A DNA stretch of 64,000 nucleotides from Berberis thunbergii (lineage: Eukaryota > Streptophyta > Magnoliopsida > Ranunculales > Berberidaceae), in contig QNQO01000810.1 in assembly GCA_003290165.1 (NCBI GenBank), positions 124,001 to 188,000 on the forward strand, written 5' to 3'. The notes beneath the pieces were generated by a model. It saw nothing but the letters and a program-made list of their open reading frames with translations. It had not been told where the DNA came from and made no database searches. Of the stretch, positions 34,401-46,733 are shown in pieces. How positions within the stretch are numbered: position 1 is the first letter of the stretch; every line of letters starts with the position of its first letter. Made by a program: the position numbers and the translations under genes.

Positions 34401-37400
34401 ATTACGGTTATGGGCTTGTAATTGGGATAGGTTTAGGAGATACAATTTTCTTCTTGTATGTTTAATCGGGCGATGACATAGTGCACACCAACAATATTTG
34501 ATGTATTTTTTTAGGGGAGCGAGTGAAAGGAGTGTTCTTTTTTCTGATGCCTCCAATCTCTGATAAAAAAAAGTTTATTAATAGACAAAGATATACAATT
34601 ATACAAAGAACCTCGAAGGGCTATTAGAGGGGGACCAAACCTTACCTCCGTAAAGACCCATGCAAGGATCAACAAAACCTATAAATTAAGAGCTTTTTAG
34701 TCACATCTGAACCTTCCTTGTTGGCATGTCACTCACCCAAACACTTGGCATTATGCTGAGTAGTAGTAGTCATATAGTGCAGATCCATTGTTGTCTAGCT
34801 TGTTTTATTGTTTAGCTATCTCTTCCAACCCTTGGTCAAGAGGAGGCATGAACATGTCGATTCCTCGAGGGCCTTGTTTGGATGCTAGGATATCTGCTAC
34901 CCAATTTCACTCTCTGTCCACATGATTGATGGAGAACCTTTCAGTTGTTCAACTTGTCTTCTTATCTTCTCTAGAAGTTGACTTTGTCTCCATGGGATTT
35001 GCTGTAGTTGTCTAATAAGTGTGTCCACAGCTAGCTCTATATATTTGAATCCAAGAAGATCGCCAAGTTGTAACCCTACATGCATTGCTCGAATTTCCAG
35101 GATAAGTTGTCAGTCTTTTTACCATTACCTGTGAAGGCAATGAGTGTGTGTCCTTGTTCATCTTTGAATAGCCCACCTATGCCACTATCCTGTTCTCTAG
35201 AAGGAGACATGTAATAAGTTCAATACAGCCTTGAATTGTGTGTTCCCACATAAGTAATTTTCAGGATTGATGAGCTTAGGATGAAGACCCCATTGGTGAC
35301 ATAGTCAGCTATTCCGTTTTGGGTTCTTGAATCTTCTGTTGTTCCTTTCTTGCCATAAAATTTTACCTAATTACAACTGCTCTTTTGCTTGTGGTTCCTG
35401 AGGCTGAATCTTCTGATGCAACTGCTCTTTTGCTTGTGTTCCACGCAATTTTACCTAATTACATATCAATGGCAAAACACCGAATAACTGAATTATATAG
35501 TTAAGAAAGCAAAAAGAGAACAATGGCCATTGCATAACAAGATAACACAAAAAACAAATTATTCAAATACCAAATTCCCCCAATAAAACCTAAAAGAAAA
35601 AGGAAATGGGTACTTTACTTGTTTGGACGTTTTCTCCGTCTCCAAACCTTTTCTTCAATATAAGCATTTTAAGTTATTGCACATTCCGACTTCCATCCGG
35701 GAAGATTTGAAAGTTTTTTTTTCTTTCCATACATTGCATGATACAGGATTCAAAATGAAATAGAGATGGATATCCAGCCAGAAATCCAGTTCCTACCTGT
35801 TCCATCAATTGGTGTGTGCTGACTCCAAAACTGTAAAATGAGGAACCAAGTAGACTGAGCATAATCACACTATCAGGGATGTTCACTCCTCTCTTCTTCA
35901 AGTTTCGTTCTCACAAGTTTTGTTCTCACAAGTTTTACTATTCCCAAACTTTTAGCTTTGAGTACCATATTAAACTTTCTCTTATAAAAACACAGCATTT
36001 GTTTGTTTTAACAAATAAAAATAAAATTACAAAGAAACAAAGGTTCAAGCCAATAAGAAAACCTTAGGTAATAAAAATTTCATATGAAGTATTAAGAACC
36101 TGGGGGATGACCAAGAGGATTTTTGATTACAAATGGAACAAGAGACGGGCAATGGTGATTACTGATTAAGGAATTAGAAATATTGCTTTACTGGGCACCC
36201 AAGTCGTGAGGTTGGGAGGCAACTCGGGTATTGTGTCTTGTGGTTTGATATGAGGGTTTGCAATACGTGGTTGTATGGTAGCAAATAGCAATTCACACGT
36301 GGGTCTGGATGGCAACTTAGTTCATGAAGACGTGTTGGAAAACGGATGGGTTAGAGCTTTGAGATTTCAGATAGATATGAGTGCTCATATCCAATAAGAC
36401 ATTATTGGGTTGAACCTTGATTATGAGGTTAGAAACAAAAAATGCAATATCGTAGTTTGTGAAATACAAAAAATGATGGATGTGAGTTTTAAGACTAGCC
36501 ATAGTAGCCAAGTCAGATTTAGAAATGAATGCACTAGTGAAATAGTAGGAGTGCTTTCAATAGGGCATAAATTTTGGGGACAATAAATTAGATTGTTTTG
36601 ATGAGGGTTATTTTGACTTTGCGGTTCATTTGGTTTTTCTTAATGGGGTTTGGGGTCCATTTTGAAAACTATTACAGTTTGGGGTTCAAAATGGCAGTCA
36701 CCAAGTTGACTCATCTTGACCAGCCCATAGACAAAACATACCTTTGCGCAGCGGACCCCAAGGAGAAGGGGGGAACTGAAAGGGTGAAAAAATAGACCCC
36801 TTCTTGTATTCCACAAATTCCTTTTGATGATTCGGTTTTAGGAATTTTTCCCCTCTTTTCTTTTGATGGCTTTTCAATGTATTTTCTTTTCGGCAATAGA
36901 ATTTGATCTTTTCAAGATAGGAAAAATACGGAACCTTGAGGTTGATGCCGACTTGGATATGCGGGTGCATGTGTTGGTTATGACCTATAAGTAAACATAC
37001 GTCGTGTGCCTCTCTGTTTACTTATCAAGTTTAACTTATATATAATAATACAAATCTCTGATGTTAAGAAGATGTTTTTATCATTATATTATGTTTCACT
37101 ATGAAATATCAAACACCAACGTATGTGCTAGGCTACATGCTTGGAATTGTATTATTAAGTGTTGCACAAGATTTTTGTCGTGTTATAATTGTGGTCCACC
37201 ACTATTTTGAAAGCTTCCATGAAACCCAGGTGACCAGGTTTTTTTTTTTTTGTCTGTTTTTCCTTGGTAAAATAAACCCCCCCTCTCTTCTCGAAAAAAT
37301 GGTTCTCTTTTTTTTTTTTCCCAACCAAATACAAGTACACACTTCTACTATAAATAGCAGCGAGTTAGGCTACAGAAGCACATACAATTTATGAGAAGAG

Positions 37401-40057
37401 TTCATTGAGCTATGCATGCCATAGTTGGTTTGTAGGATTACTAACTTAACCCGAAACATGACCTGTGCATCAATCACTTGTTTTACACGTGACTTAGCCG
37501 AGTGTTCTAAACCCTCTTCTTGTTTTGGTATCAATACCAGGGTTGATGGCATGCTATTTGACATTTGGAAAAATGGTAAATACCTATTGTCCCATTCCTG
37601 CAGTTTCATTATTCTATATTCTGGAACTGCAGTAAAGTGCGTGGAACTGGGTTCAGTGTTGTTTGTACTTGTTAGTAGAGCCAAGTTGTTTCTGGTTATA
37701 TCTTTTCTGCATTCTGTTATTTGTTTATTTATGTAGGCGGAGCATATATTCTGAAACAAGTCAACTGTATTGAATTTGTTGATGTATCTTTTCATAACTT
37801 ATGAGCTGCTGAAATGCTATTAAATTTTTTTTTGTACCTTACTTTATGGACATTCAAGGATTAAGGGATCTTTCTGAGAAATTCAAAGTGAACTTGACAG
37901 TTGCTGGCTGCTAAACTCAAGGTTGAGCATTATAATAGATGCTGTCATTCCTTGTGGCTGTATCTACCTATATTATAGGTTCCTTCTAGTATTATTGTGT
38001 TTCTGACTCTTCCCTGGATTTATTATTTGATTATTTTTGTTTGTTTCCTCCATTTGCTTTGCCTCCTTCAAATAAGCATGCTAGATGATGAAACAAATGT
38101 CTTATGAGAAACCAGAGATTCTCATTGTATGTTACAGGTATTGCATATAGTTTACTAACCTTTTCTTGATGCAGAATGTCCCTTTTACTGGCTAGGAATG
38201 TGTTTGATTTGCCTTCTGTTTCTGTCTTATGCATTCATTTTTGCTTAACCGGAGTTTGGTTTGGTTTTCAGGAGAAGGAGAAGGACAAAGAGAAAAAACA
38301 CAAAAAAGAAAAAAAGGACAAAAAGAAGGAGGGTAAAGAGAAGAAGGACAAGGAATCACGAAAGGATAAACACAGAGAGAAGAAAGAGCGCAAGGAAAAA
38401 AAGAAAGACAAGGATAAAAAGAAAGACAAGGAAAAAACCAAGACTGATGGGAAGAAAAATGATGAGCAGCAGCCTGAGGGTCATAATAAGGGGAAGCATG
38501 GTGAGAACTCCCAGCAAGTTGCGAATAACAAGGAGAAGATCGATGGGAAATCTGAGGGCCATAACAGATCGAAGCAGGGTGAGAACACCCAGCAAGATGC
38601 AAATATTAAGGAGAAGAAACTTGACGGGCAGTCTGAGGCTAGTAGAGGAAAGCACATTGAAAACATCCAGCAAGATACAAATATCAGGGATTCAAAGTTT
38701 GCAGTGGAGTTTAGCAGGAGAACTGGAGATGAAGAAAAAGGGAGAAGAAACCAAATGGTTGAGAACTGCACTTCTAGTGAGATAAGGAAGGTAGATGGAA
38801 CAGGCAAAATGGTAGAGAAGGGTATTGATAATAGGATTCAGGGGAAAGTGTCCATGGACAAGAAAGGACATGAGAAAAAGACAGACAGACTGGAAATCAA
38901 AGATGAGAAACTGCCCCCAAGTACATTGCTCCCAAGTATCACTAGAGTGGATCAAAAAAGTTTTGGCAGCATGGCTGGACTCATGGAGAAGGATGCTGAG
39001 AAGAAGATTGGATTGAAAGAAAAGAACAAAGGAAAAGATGGCGATGATAAACAAAAGAACAGAAATGGAGAACACAAAAGCAAAGGGAAGGACAAGCACA
39101 GGGATAGAGAGAAGAGAAAAATAGAAGAAATCAAGCTTGAAGAGAGAAAACTGGATAAGATGACCGAAAGCCATAAAGACCCTAAGAATATACTCAACAT
39201 AAAGCCTCCTCAGATTCCCATCATGGTCAAGAGTGTTGGTACAGAGGAAAACCTCCGTAAAAGAAAAGATTCTCTCATGAATGGGTTTTTACATGGTGAG
39301 TTTCTTCCTGATTATGCACCATTGAAGTAGTACTATGATTAACTTTTATGCTACTATGTGTTCAAAACAGACCTTGTATGTTTGCTTGTAAAGCTAGGAT
39401 TCAAGGTTGGTGAAGTGTTCTAGTACTTTTGAGCTTCAGTGTTCTCTCAAGTTTCTAGTTTCTTTTATGATCCGAGAACTTAAACTAAGTATTATTTGAG
39501 CATAGTGAGTGTATCATTTATGCATAGTGATTTCTGATTCAAGTCATTTTATTGCTCTGATGATCTTTGAACATTTTTTTTCTCTTTTTTTAATTTTTTT
39601 TTTTACAGAAAATGATGTTCGTTCTAGTAAGACGCTGAAACCCACCATAACTTCCCATCCACAAAATGGTAATGGAGGGAAAATAGAGCCGTACCAAACT
39701 GCAATGCATGAAGTAAACAATAACTTGAGGGTTGTTAATAAGGAGCAAAAGATTAATGGTGTTATAGAAGCCCAAGCATCTTCCATTAGCTCCAGAACAT
39801 CATCTTTAAAAGATAGTAAGAATGGTGAAACAGTTATTGAACCACCACATCCAGATTCCAAGTATTTGAGTCAGATAATTACGGTGCCTAAGGTGGATGA
39901 GTGCATTGAATTTGATGATCAGGAATGGCTATTCAGTAGTAAGCCTCAAGCGACGTCTTTGAAAGTGGATGATTGCCAGACCCCACAAGTGTGGGATAAA
40001 GTTCAAAAGATAGAGTCGGCTGATGTTTATGCTCTGCCATATGTCATTCCATACTGA
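27161..40057 (+). CDS. Lysine-rich nuclear-type protein, plant 'MSRCFPFPPPGYEKK' family
   Basis: Three coding exons (27161-27238, 38272-39295, 39609-40057) with GT/AG borders join to 1551 nt, 516 residues. The N-terminus MSRCFPFPPPGYEKK is the signature of a plant-specific family usually labelled myb-like protein X or DNA ligase 1-like by composition; no function is established. Residues 27-90 are almost wholly K/E/D with KEKK and KKDK repeats, giving strong nuclear-localisation potential and charged helices. The middle is polar with imperfect repeats (GHNKGKHGEN, GHNRSKQGEN). The C-terminus has an acidic-aromatic motif (FDDQEWLFSS) and ends ADVYALPYVIPY, which I recall as conserved in the family. 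The 11-kb first intron is exceptional. Confidence 0.85.
31800..32170 (+). pseudogene. LINE ORF2 C-terminal remnant, copy 1
   Basis: The plus strand reads a zf-RVT fragment (SVDHVLLFCPL, where family members have HLxxxC) and, in another frame, VVWAVWRERNSKIFKN followed by LRLWACNW, the W-RxRN-F end of plant L1 ORF2 proteins. Frames are broken. The identical copy 2 lies at 34090-34470. Confidence 0.75.
32550..32930 (-). pseudogene. RNase H-like (RVT_3) remnant, copy 1
   Basis: The minus strand reads GGLFKDEQGHTL, then AMHVGLQLGDLLGFKYIEL, then in a shifted frame HVDRECNWVADILASKQG. This is the order of the RNase H-like domain found at the C-terminus of many plant LINEs and in derived host genes (the GG-x-DxxG, E/D-helix, and HVxRExNxxAD-LA blocks). 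One frameshift separates the last two blocks. Confidence 0.75.
34090..34470 (+). pseudogene. LINE ORF2 C-terminal remnant, copy 2
   Basis: This is the duplicate of 31800-32170 with the same broken frames and VWRERNSKIFKN motif, so the breaks predate the tandem duplication. Confidence 0.75.
34840..35215 (-). pseudogene. RNase H-like (RVT_3) remnant, copy 2
   Basis: This is the duplicate of 32550-32930, with the LQLGDLLGFKYIEL block kept and only a handful of substitutions. Confidence 0.75.
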
Positions 40058-41725
40058 TTGTATATTTCATTCTCCATTCCTTGCTCGTCCCGATGAGGCA
40101 TATACGGACCCTTCAACTTTTAGAAAGGCATTCGGCATGGTTGATTGTGTTCTCTCATTGCCTTGTCAAACAACTCATCCAGTTCTTTCAGGTATCCTAC
40201 ACATCCTCTTTGTGTTTTTCAATCTGCCACATGGGTAATTCACTTAGATGGCCATTTATTGCTTCAGTGCATTTTTTTTGCATGGCATTGGTTTGCAGAA
40301 GGGTTTTGTCCTTGTATGTAACTACTAATCCATGGGAATGATCTTTAAAATATGACGAGGATGCAGTGAATGATTTTTAAAAGGAGATGCTAGAGCTTGT
40401 GCACTTAAATTTTTTTTTAAAGGTTTTAGTGCTCTTCTAATTTGCAGAGTGACTGAAGTTTGGAGTGGTTTTGTAGCACCACATCACAATTTTGATTTGT
40501 ATATTTAATCAATATTTACATTACAAGAAATGTACAATAGTGAAAATAGTAGTCAGAGGCAGCAGTATTCATTTAACCTTGTTCGTGTTACCCTTTCTCG
40601 TTTTGTTATATTCTTTAATATAGCTTCGATTATTTTCTTTGCCTGCTTAAAAAGCCTGTTATTAAAATCATGTAATCATGAGTTTGATGGTTAAGAGGTC
40701 TGGCTATTCAGTCATAAATACACTCTAATTGACAATTTGACCTCTTCAGACTGTAAACTACTCTTATTTTATTTTGTAAAATGATATAAATTTATTTACT
40801 TATTATTATTGTGTGCCACCAGTTTTTTAGGGTCTCAATGTGTAAGTTGATGAAATAGGATTCAAAATAATTAGTTAAATTTTTGAAGCGAGCTTGTGAA
40901 GTTAAACGATTACAGATTTGTCATGGCCTTCTTGGGCATGGCCTGAATTTAAAAAATGTGTATTCGTGGGTACACAAATTTAGAATATGTTCAGTTTAAT
41001 GTTAACGCAGATAAGAAACATTTTAAGCTATGTATGAAATATTATAGCATACTAAAATGCAATTATGTGTGGTTTTTGGTTGAAGGAAAATGAGCATATT
41101 TGCCGAAGATTTTATTTTTCAGGTTTTAGGTTCTGTAATTTCTTTTTTTAGTAGTATGCCTTTCTATTTGCATTTAGTATGAAATAATTACTCCCACAAG
41201 TTTTTGAAAATTAAAAAAAAAAAAAAAAAATTTAGTTTTCACTACTACAAGTCTACAAGGTGCGTTTCAAGACAAATTTTCATCAAAGAAATTTGCAAAA
41301 AAATTGAGAAGAGCAAGGACAGAGGGATAAAAAAAATGACGAAACTAAGTTACCATATTCGTGGAAATTGTTTTCTTGAGACGCAAAGTCGAGAACATTT
41401 CCCCTTTATTTCCCATCATTTTATTTGATAATTTGTGTGTTTTTTTTTTCTAGCACCATTTAAATTATAAATAAAAACAAAACATTGTTCAAGCTTATGT
41501 AAGATAATTAATAAACCAATTGGAAAGGTTGTTTTCAATACCTTTAAGTGCTTCTTTTCCTTATTCGTGAGCTATATAGCCTTTACTTTTTTTTACTTAA
41601 AGTCTGACATCAACTTAATGAATGATAAAAGAGGAGTTCGTCAAACAATAGAAACTTATAGCAGGAGGAAAGCTTTTGCATTATAAAAGTGAAATTTGGT
41701 TTGGACATGTAATTTTCATTAAAGA
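40058..41725 (+). other. 3' region of the lysine-rich gene and intergenic DNA
   Basis: The first few hundred bases after the stop at 40057 should be 3' untranslated region. No further gene is seen. An A run sits at 41213-41230, and the rest is AT-rich single-copy-looking sequence. Confidence 0.45.
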
Positions 41726-41884
41726 GATCACTGCTACAGCGCACTGGGGGTTAGCCTGGTGTTTGGCCTAGTGCTACCCCCACCATCCATTTTGCCTCGC
41801 AATAGATGCTACACCCATCTCGAAGCAAAATGGATGGTGGGGGATTAGCACCAGGCTAACCCCGGTGCAACAAAGAATTTTCCC
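41726..41884. mobile_element. Foldback element, distinct arm type
   Basis: The hairpin pairs CTGGGGGTTAGCCTGGTG with its complement CACCAGGCTAACCCCGGTG, plus CCACCATCCATTTTGC with GCAAAATGGATGGTGG. Outer ends GATCACTGCTACAG and CAAAGAATTTTCC resemble those of the other foldbacks (compare 25570-25690), but the arms differ. No 9-bp duplication is legible. Confidence 0.75.
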
Positions 41885-42274
41885 ACGATGAAATGTGAAA
41901 AAATAAATAAAAATAGTTTAATTACTTTTGAAACGCATACAAAATGTCAGGATGTGCTCATGCACACATTGTTGATGCATCTTAATGGGGGGTTTTGTCA
42001 TTTCAAAGGTTATTCATAAGATACTTATTAAGGTGTCTTGGAGCACACATTATATACGCATCTTAGTTGGATATTTTCGTTTCAAAGGTATTTCCTATGA
42101 TACACTATTCTAAATTTATTACACCATACAAAATTAAATAAATAAAAGTCCACAAAGAAATTTTAAATTTCTTGAGCGAATCTACAAAAGATAAATCCCG
42201 AAGTTTTTACGAGTATATTTTAAAAATAAATATAATGTTTACACAAATTTTAGGGTTAATTGCACTTTTCCGCC

Positions 42275-42373
42275 AAAAAATATAGCTAATTCATCTTTGC
42301 CCCCAATTAACATTCATATTGTACTTTTCCCCTCAGACTGACAATCAACGTGCCTTGACTGTTAAGGCACGTG
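42275..42373 (+). repeat. Terminal inverted repeat of the Mutator element, left
   Basis: It pairs with 47846-47947. The shared run TTTGCCCCCAATTAACATT is exact, followed by TTTCCCCCTCAGACT-like and AAGGCA blocks. Confidence 0.85.
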
Positions 42374-43054
42374 CTAGATTCAAAAAGGTCATATTTTACT
42401 GTCTAAAATACCCTTTAATGGTCTGAAGGTTGAGATTCAAAGTTGATGTAATTAAAATCGAAGGTCGAGATTCAAATTTCCACTAAGACGTTGGGATAAT
42501 TCGTCAACTCCTCCTTCACCACCGTTGTCTCAATTTCACCACCATCGTCTTCATTGCACCACCAATAACTCTCACCTCTGCTTCTACTATTACATCTACA
42601 TCATCTCTGCTTCTACTGATTTCTGCCAAATTTTGATGACAAGTTTGTGTTGTAGCTCAGTTAAACTCAAATTTATTTTAAGGGGTTAAGTTTCTGCCAG
42701 TAATCTATTTTAAGGGGTTAAGTTTCTGCCAGTAATTTATTTTAAAGGGTTAAATTACTGTCAATTAACAACTCTTAATTGATTTTCTTGCAGATCCCAT
42801 GGTGTCACAAGCACAATCAAACAAGTGAATATGAGGTTTGAATTAGACAATTTTTTTAAGGAGTACATGTACATAGGATGTTAAAGCACAATGTAAATTC
42901 ATTTGATGTTTTTGCAACAAAGTTTGATGTTCTTTCAACAATGTAAATTCATTTGATGTTAATAGCACATTGTAATCAAATGCCTTAACATCAATGTAAT
43001 TCAATTGACGCAACATCATTGTAAGTCAAAACTTGACATAACACTTTCAATAAC

Positions 43055-43207
43055 ATTCAGTGGTTAGGGCTGTGTGGGTTTATCCCCCACGTCCTAGGTT
43101 CGAGACCCACCGGCGGCATTGTTACTTTCTTATGGTGTTGACCTGTAAGTCGCACCTCGTTGATAGGTTATGAGATCCTATAAAAACCCAGCTCGCTTTC
43201 CAAAAAA
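43055..43207 (+). mobile_element. tRNA-derived SINE inserted in the Mutator element
   Basis: An A-box-like CAGTGGTTAGGGC and a perfect B box GGTTCGAGACC (43098-43108) stand at tRNA spacing. A unique body ending CCAGCTCGCTTTCC and an A tail (43201-43208) follow. Possible target duplications AACATTCAGT and AAATTTCAGT flank it (8 of 10). The same 3' end occurs at 55574-55608, showing a dispersed family. Confidence 0.88.
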
Positions 43208-43757
43208 AATAAATTTCAGTACCTAGCAACCTGACATAGCACTTTCAATAACATTTAGTAACATCCAGTACCTAACAACCTGAAAATAACACTTTCAATA
43301 ACATTCAACACCTGAATTTACAACCTGAAGTGTACCATACCAACATGCATTGAATATCATACCATACCAACAAACATTCGCTACCATTTTACAGAACTTG
43401 CAACCAACACAAGTGTATATTTAGTACTATACCAACACAAGTCTTGGTATAACACAAATGCATCAGTTAGTGTACCATACCAACACAAGCATTCAATACC
43501 ATAAGAAAACACATAATAACAATGTCAATAAACAAAAAAAAATTGTCTTTCAGTAATTGCTTTCACCAATTGTCTAATTATCTTTCACTAACTGCTTTCA
43601 CCAAAATGAGAATGTCAATATGAGTCACCAAAATGAGAACGAGTCACCAACTGTCTAAGGTCATATCCAAGGCCCCCTAGGTCTCCAATTACTTTGTGCC
43701 CTTGCAAATAGAGTTTGTCCCCTCTTGCCCCTACCATTTCCACGCTGAAACAAAGGA

Positions 43758-44105
43758 TTAACTGATGGCCTCATTGGTGGTGGGGGGGGGGGGGGGGGGG
43801 GGGGGGGGAACTCCTTGTGTAAAGGGTTGAGTTGTAAACATGGTACTCTGACTGTTGTGTAAAGTTGGAGTTGTAGGCGTCTCAGGCTGGAAGTTTGGTG
43901 GTTGTGGAGGACATGTGAGCATTTCCTTTAGAGGTTCACTATTTCCTCTTCCACTAACAATCCTTGCACCCCTTGGTTTGTTGTTCCTTGCCCTCGTGCA
44001 TTTAGGCCTCTTAGATGTCTGTCCATCCTCAACAGTCTGCTCTCTAGGAGGGTTTCTCCAGGTTCTACTGTTGTGACCCTCCATTCCACACTTTCTGCAA
44101 CTCAT
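43758..44105 (-). pseudogene. Transposase tail with zinc knuckle and proline run
   Basis: It begins MSCRKCGMEGHNSRTW, a CX2CX4HX4C zinc knuckle whose last cysteine is replaced by W. A basic stretch (KRPKCTRARNNKPRG) and a proline/threonine-rich end follow. The ten prolines are coded by a 25-base C run (G run on the plus strand, 43784-43808), which is prone to slippage. It is in the same frame as the catalytic part. Confidence 0.8.
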
Positions 44106-44489
44106 GTGTTCCTTGTGAACCTCATCTTCATATTCATCTCTTCTTCACTGTCTCTTAGGTCTCCCTGGACCTCTTTTCACTAGAGGAGGCAGTACTAAGT
44201 ATCTTGGCTGCCATATAAAAACCCTAATTAGACATGTAAATACTAACTAGCTTTTGAGATACTAATCAAACATGGAAATACTAATCAGACATGGAAATAC
44301 TATACACAAGCAATGAAGATAAAACTTACTTCATCCCATTCACGCATATTTCTTATGCTCACAATGCCCCTAGAGTATGCTTTCACATAAGCCTTCACAT
44401 AATGATAGGGGATGCAGTACTTGCATTAAATAGAAATATGTATATAAGCAATGATATATAAACAATCATATAAGCAATGAGAAAACTAC

Positions 44490-45554
44490 TTACTCTGCCC
44501 ACTGAGGTATTTCATTGACTAGATTCAAGACTCCATGCACACATATGACACCTGTGAGTTTCCACTGTCTACAGTCACAATATCTAATAGATGTCTTGAC
44601 TCTAAACCTATCACTAGTGTCATTATGCTGCACTGTGATGAAGCCATCACTAGACCCAAACATCCTGAATTGGTTCTTCATTTCACAGTACTTGTCAACC
44701 AGCTTTTGGGCCCTAGGTACTAATCCATTGATGTCCCAAGTGCTACTTTTTACCCTTCTATCATACATAAGACTCATGACAAGCATGTGATAGTCATCAA
44801 TGAGCTTGCAGATTGGTTTGTCCCTTAGGTGAATGATCCAATTATTGAAGCTTTCACTAAAATTGTTAGTGATATGCTCTGAGCATAGCCTATTGTCAAA
44901 ATAGGTCTTGCACCAACTATTCACATCCCTATCAACCAGCCACTGATGAGCCCTTGGATTGGCTTCCTTAACCTCTTTCAAGTGGGAGACATGCTCAACC
45001 TCTTTGTATGCCCTCGCAGCCTTCCAACCTAGTCTCATAAAAAATGTCCCACCAAAACCCACATTCTTGAAGTTCTTGTACATATGCCTAAAACAAAATC
45101 TATGATCTGAATTTGAAAAGAGTTGTTTCACTGCTTCAATCAAGCATTTTTGCTAGTCAGAGATAAAGGTCAACTTTTCTTCATGCATCGTCAACTGCCT
45201 CTCAATTATGCTCAGAAAGGTGTACCAAGTCTGGTAGCATTCTGACTAGCAAATGTAGATGGCCAATGGAAAAAGACCATTGTTGCCATAAAAAGCTGTG
45301 ACTGACAAACAACAACCCCCATATTTTGTCTTTAGAAAACACTCATCCAAACCCACCAAGGGTCTACACCCATGCTGCCAACCAAGTAGACTAGCAGAAA
45401 AAGCCAAACACATGCCTCTGAACCTTTTATCTTCATTACTTGTTGAGCATGTAGCAATGCTTCCTGGGTTTGTTGTCAACAACTCCATGCAACAAGAATG
45501 GGTCATCTTGTAACTGTCTTCATAGCTACCAACTATTTTTGCTTTGCCATCCAC
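44490..45554 (-). pseudogene. MuDR-type transposase catalytic and SWIM domains
   Basis: The domain reads CRPLVGLDECFLKTKYGG (first catalytic D in family members) with the NNGLFPLAI strand. Two in-frame TAG codons follow, one at about 45246 and one in the FISD-stop-QKC block near 45155. Then come HRFCFRHMYKNFK (C-x2-H motif), the NNFSESFNNWI block and a SWIM zinc finger YCDCRQWKLTGVICVHG (CxCxnCxH). All pieces share one frame, so the two nonsense codons are what breaks it. In function, Mutator transposases bind the long inverted ends and cut and paste the element. Confidence 0.9.
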
Positions 45555-45625
45555 CCTACATGGTAGCTGACTTCAACAGTGTTCTCCTTCCATGTCTGTT
45601 TCACAAGTGAGTCAGGTGTGATAGA

Positions 45626-46018
45626 TTAGAAGTGGGTATTAAACATGGCCTCACACTCCTTAGCAACAAACCTAGCATTAGCCATAGGGTGTTTCCCATC
45701 AACAATCCCCAAACAAGTGTGTTGTTGGCCCATGGTCCTAACACTGATGGTGTGCCCATCTTTGTTTCTTGATGCATAGCAATACCATTTGCATTCTTCA
45801 TCTGTACAATTAACTAAAAGCCTGTCAGGATCATTCTTCTTAAACCTCATTAGAAACTTCTTTCTTACTGCATATTTCCTCAACCAAAATCTAGCACCAT
45901 CTACTGTGGGCCATTCCTTCACAACCTCCAAGATCCATTCTTCATCCTCATGGTGAGCCTCATGATCACTCTCATCACCATAAACATTCTCAGTCTCAGC
46001 CAAAAAACCAGCATGCAC
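45626..46018 (-). pseudogene. MuDR DNA-binding domain of the transposase
   Basis: The block WPTVDGARFWLRKYAVRK, then FKKNDPDRLLVNC, CKWYCYASR and HTCLG matches the DBD_Tnp_Mut domain, a FLYWCH/WRKY-like zinc fold with C, C and H ligands. It precedes the catalytic domain as in MuDR, but in a different frame, so a frameshift or lost intron lies between 45555 and 45625. Confidence 0.88.
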
Positions 46019-46066
46019 ACCTGGAGGTGCCTCATCTTCAGTGTTATGGCCTGAATGATAATCCTC

Positions 46067-46733
46067 TTATACTGGAAGATCATCTAGCTCAACAAACTTA
46101 GATGGACCTGGTTCAGATAGACCAGGTTCAGATGGACATGCTTTAGATGGACCTGGTTCAGATGGACATGCTTCAGATGGATCTGCTTCCTCAACAGGTC
46201 CCTGTGGCACTACATCAAATAGGTCTTCATCTAGTTCTTCACTCAACTCATCATATAACTTCACTCTTGTCTTACTTGACTTTATCCCTTTCTTCCTACC
46301 ATCTTTCCTTGGAGAGTACCAATCACTAGGTTTACTCTTCCTTGGGGTTGGAACCTTCTTCCTAGTCCAAGGCCTTTTGGCCTCAAATGGATTTTTTTAG
46401 TAGGGGTGGGTTGTGTTACAAAGGCAGAGTCTACATCAACTATAGGTGGGTTGAAACTGGTTCAAGCTCCATTACACTAATCCTAGGAGTGTTGCTTTCA
46501 TGTACTTGTGCTGCCACTTTAACCTCAACAAACACATACAAAACATCTTTATAATCAATATTTGCATGGGTCAAAAAATACATAAAGTCTTTATTATTTG
46601 TAATGTTCATCCTCACCCCATTCTCCACATAGGTATGTGTTGTTCCAAGGGTTAAGACATGCTTATGTGAGTTGGGGATAACTTCAAGGATACTCTTATT
46701 TAACTTACCCCAATTCAGGTAATCCCCATGCAC
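46067..46733 (-). pseudogene. N-terminal module of the MuDR-type protein
   Basis: The part at 46440-46733 has the small alpha/beta fold sequence typical of the start of MuDR proteins (VLTLGTTHTYVENGV, DFMYFL, YVFVE). A linker with imperfect PSEPGPSKA repeats (46067-46264) leads to the DNA-binding domain. Frames differ between the two parts. Confidence 0.7.

Larger units (their letters stand above)
30839..35382. repeat. Recent 2.27-kb tandem duplication inside the intron
   Basis: Copy 1 (30839-33104) and copy 2 (33105-35382) are near-identical from AAGTAAAAA to ACAACTGCT. Differences are few substitutions, lengths of G runs (31090-31107 and 33376-33391), the CA/TA microsatellites (31374-31405 and 33669-33695) and small indels. 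High identity implies recent duplication. A small partial third repeat (GCTCTTTTGCTTGTG) follows at 35379-35440. Confidence 0.93.
27239..38271 (+). other. 11-kb first intron of the lysine-rich protein gene
   Basis: The donor is AATAAAG|GTTAGT and the acceptor TTGGTTTTCAG|GAG. Both sides are phase 0, and the joined protein reads as expected for the family, so no exon appears to be missing. Outside the tandem duplication at 30839-35382 the intron shows no coding sequence that I recognise. Confidence 0.75.

Noticed and set aside
37101..37795. Open frames on both strands near 37.1-37.8 kb
   Set aside because: They lie inside the first intron, overlap each other on opposite strands and match no family I know.
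38192..39200. Long antisense open frames opposite the lysine-rich exon
   Set aside because: They are a by-product of A-rich lysine codons read as T-rich Leu/Phe/Ser codons on the other strand; no family match or splice context.
43055..43150. Possible tRNA gene with a perfect B box
   Set aside because: It does not fold as a tRNA, has a SINE body and an A tail, and its 3' end recurs at 55574.
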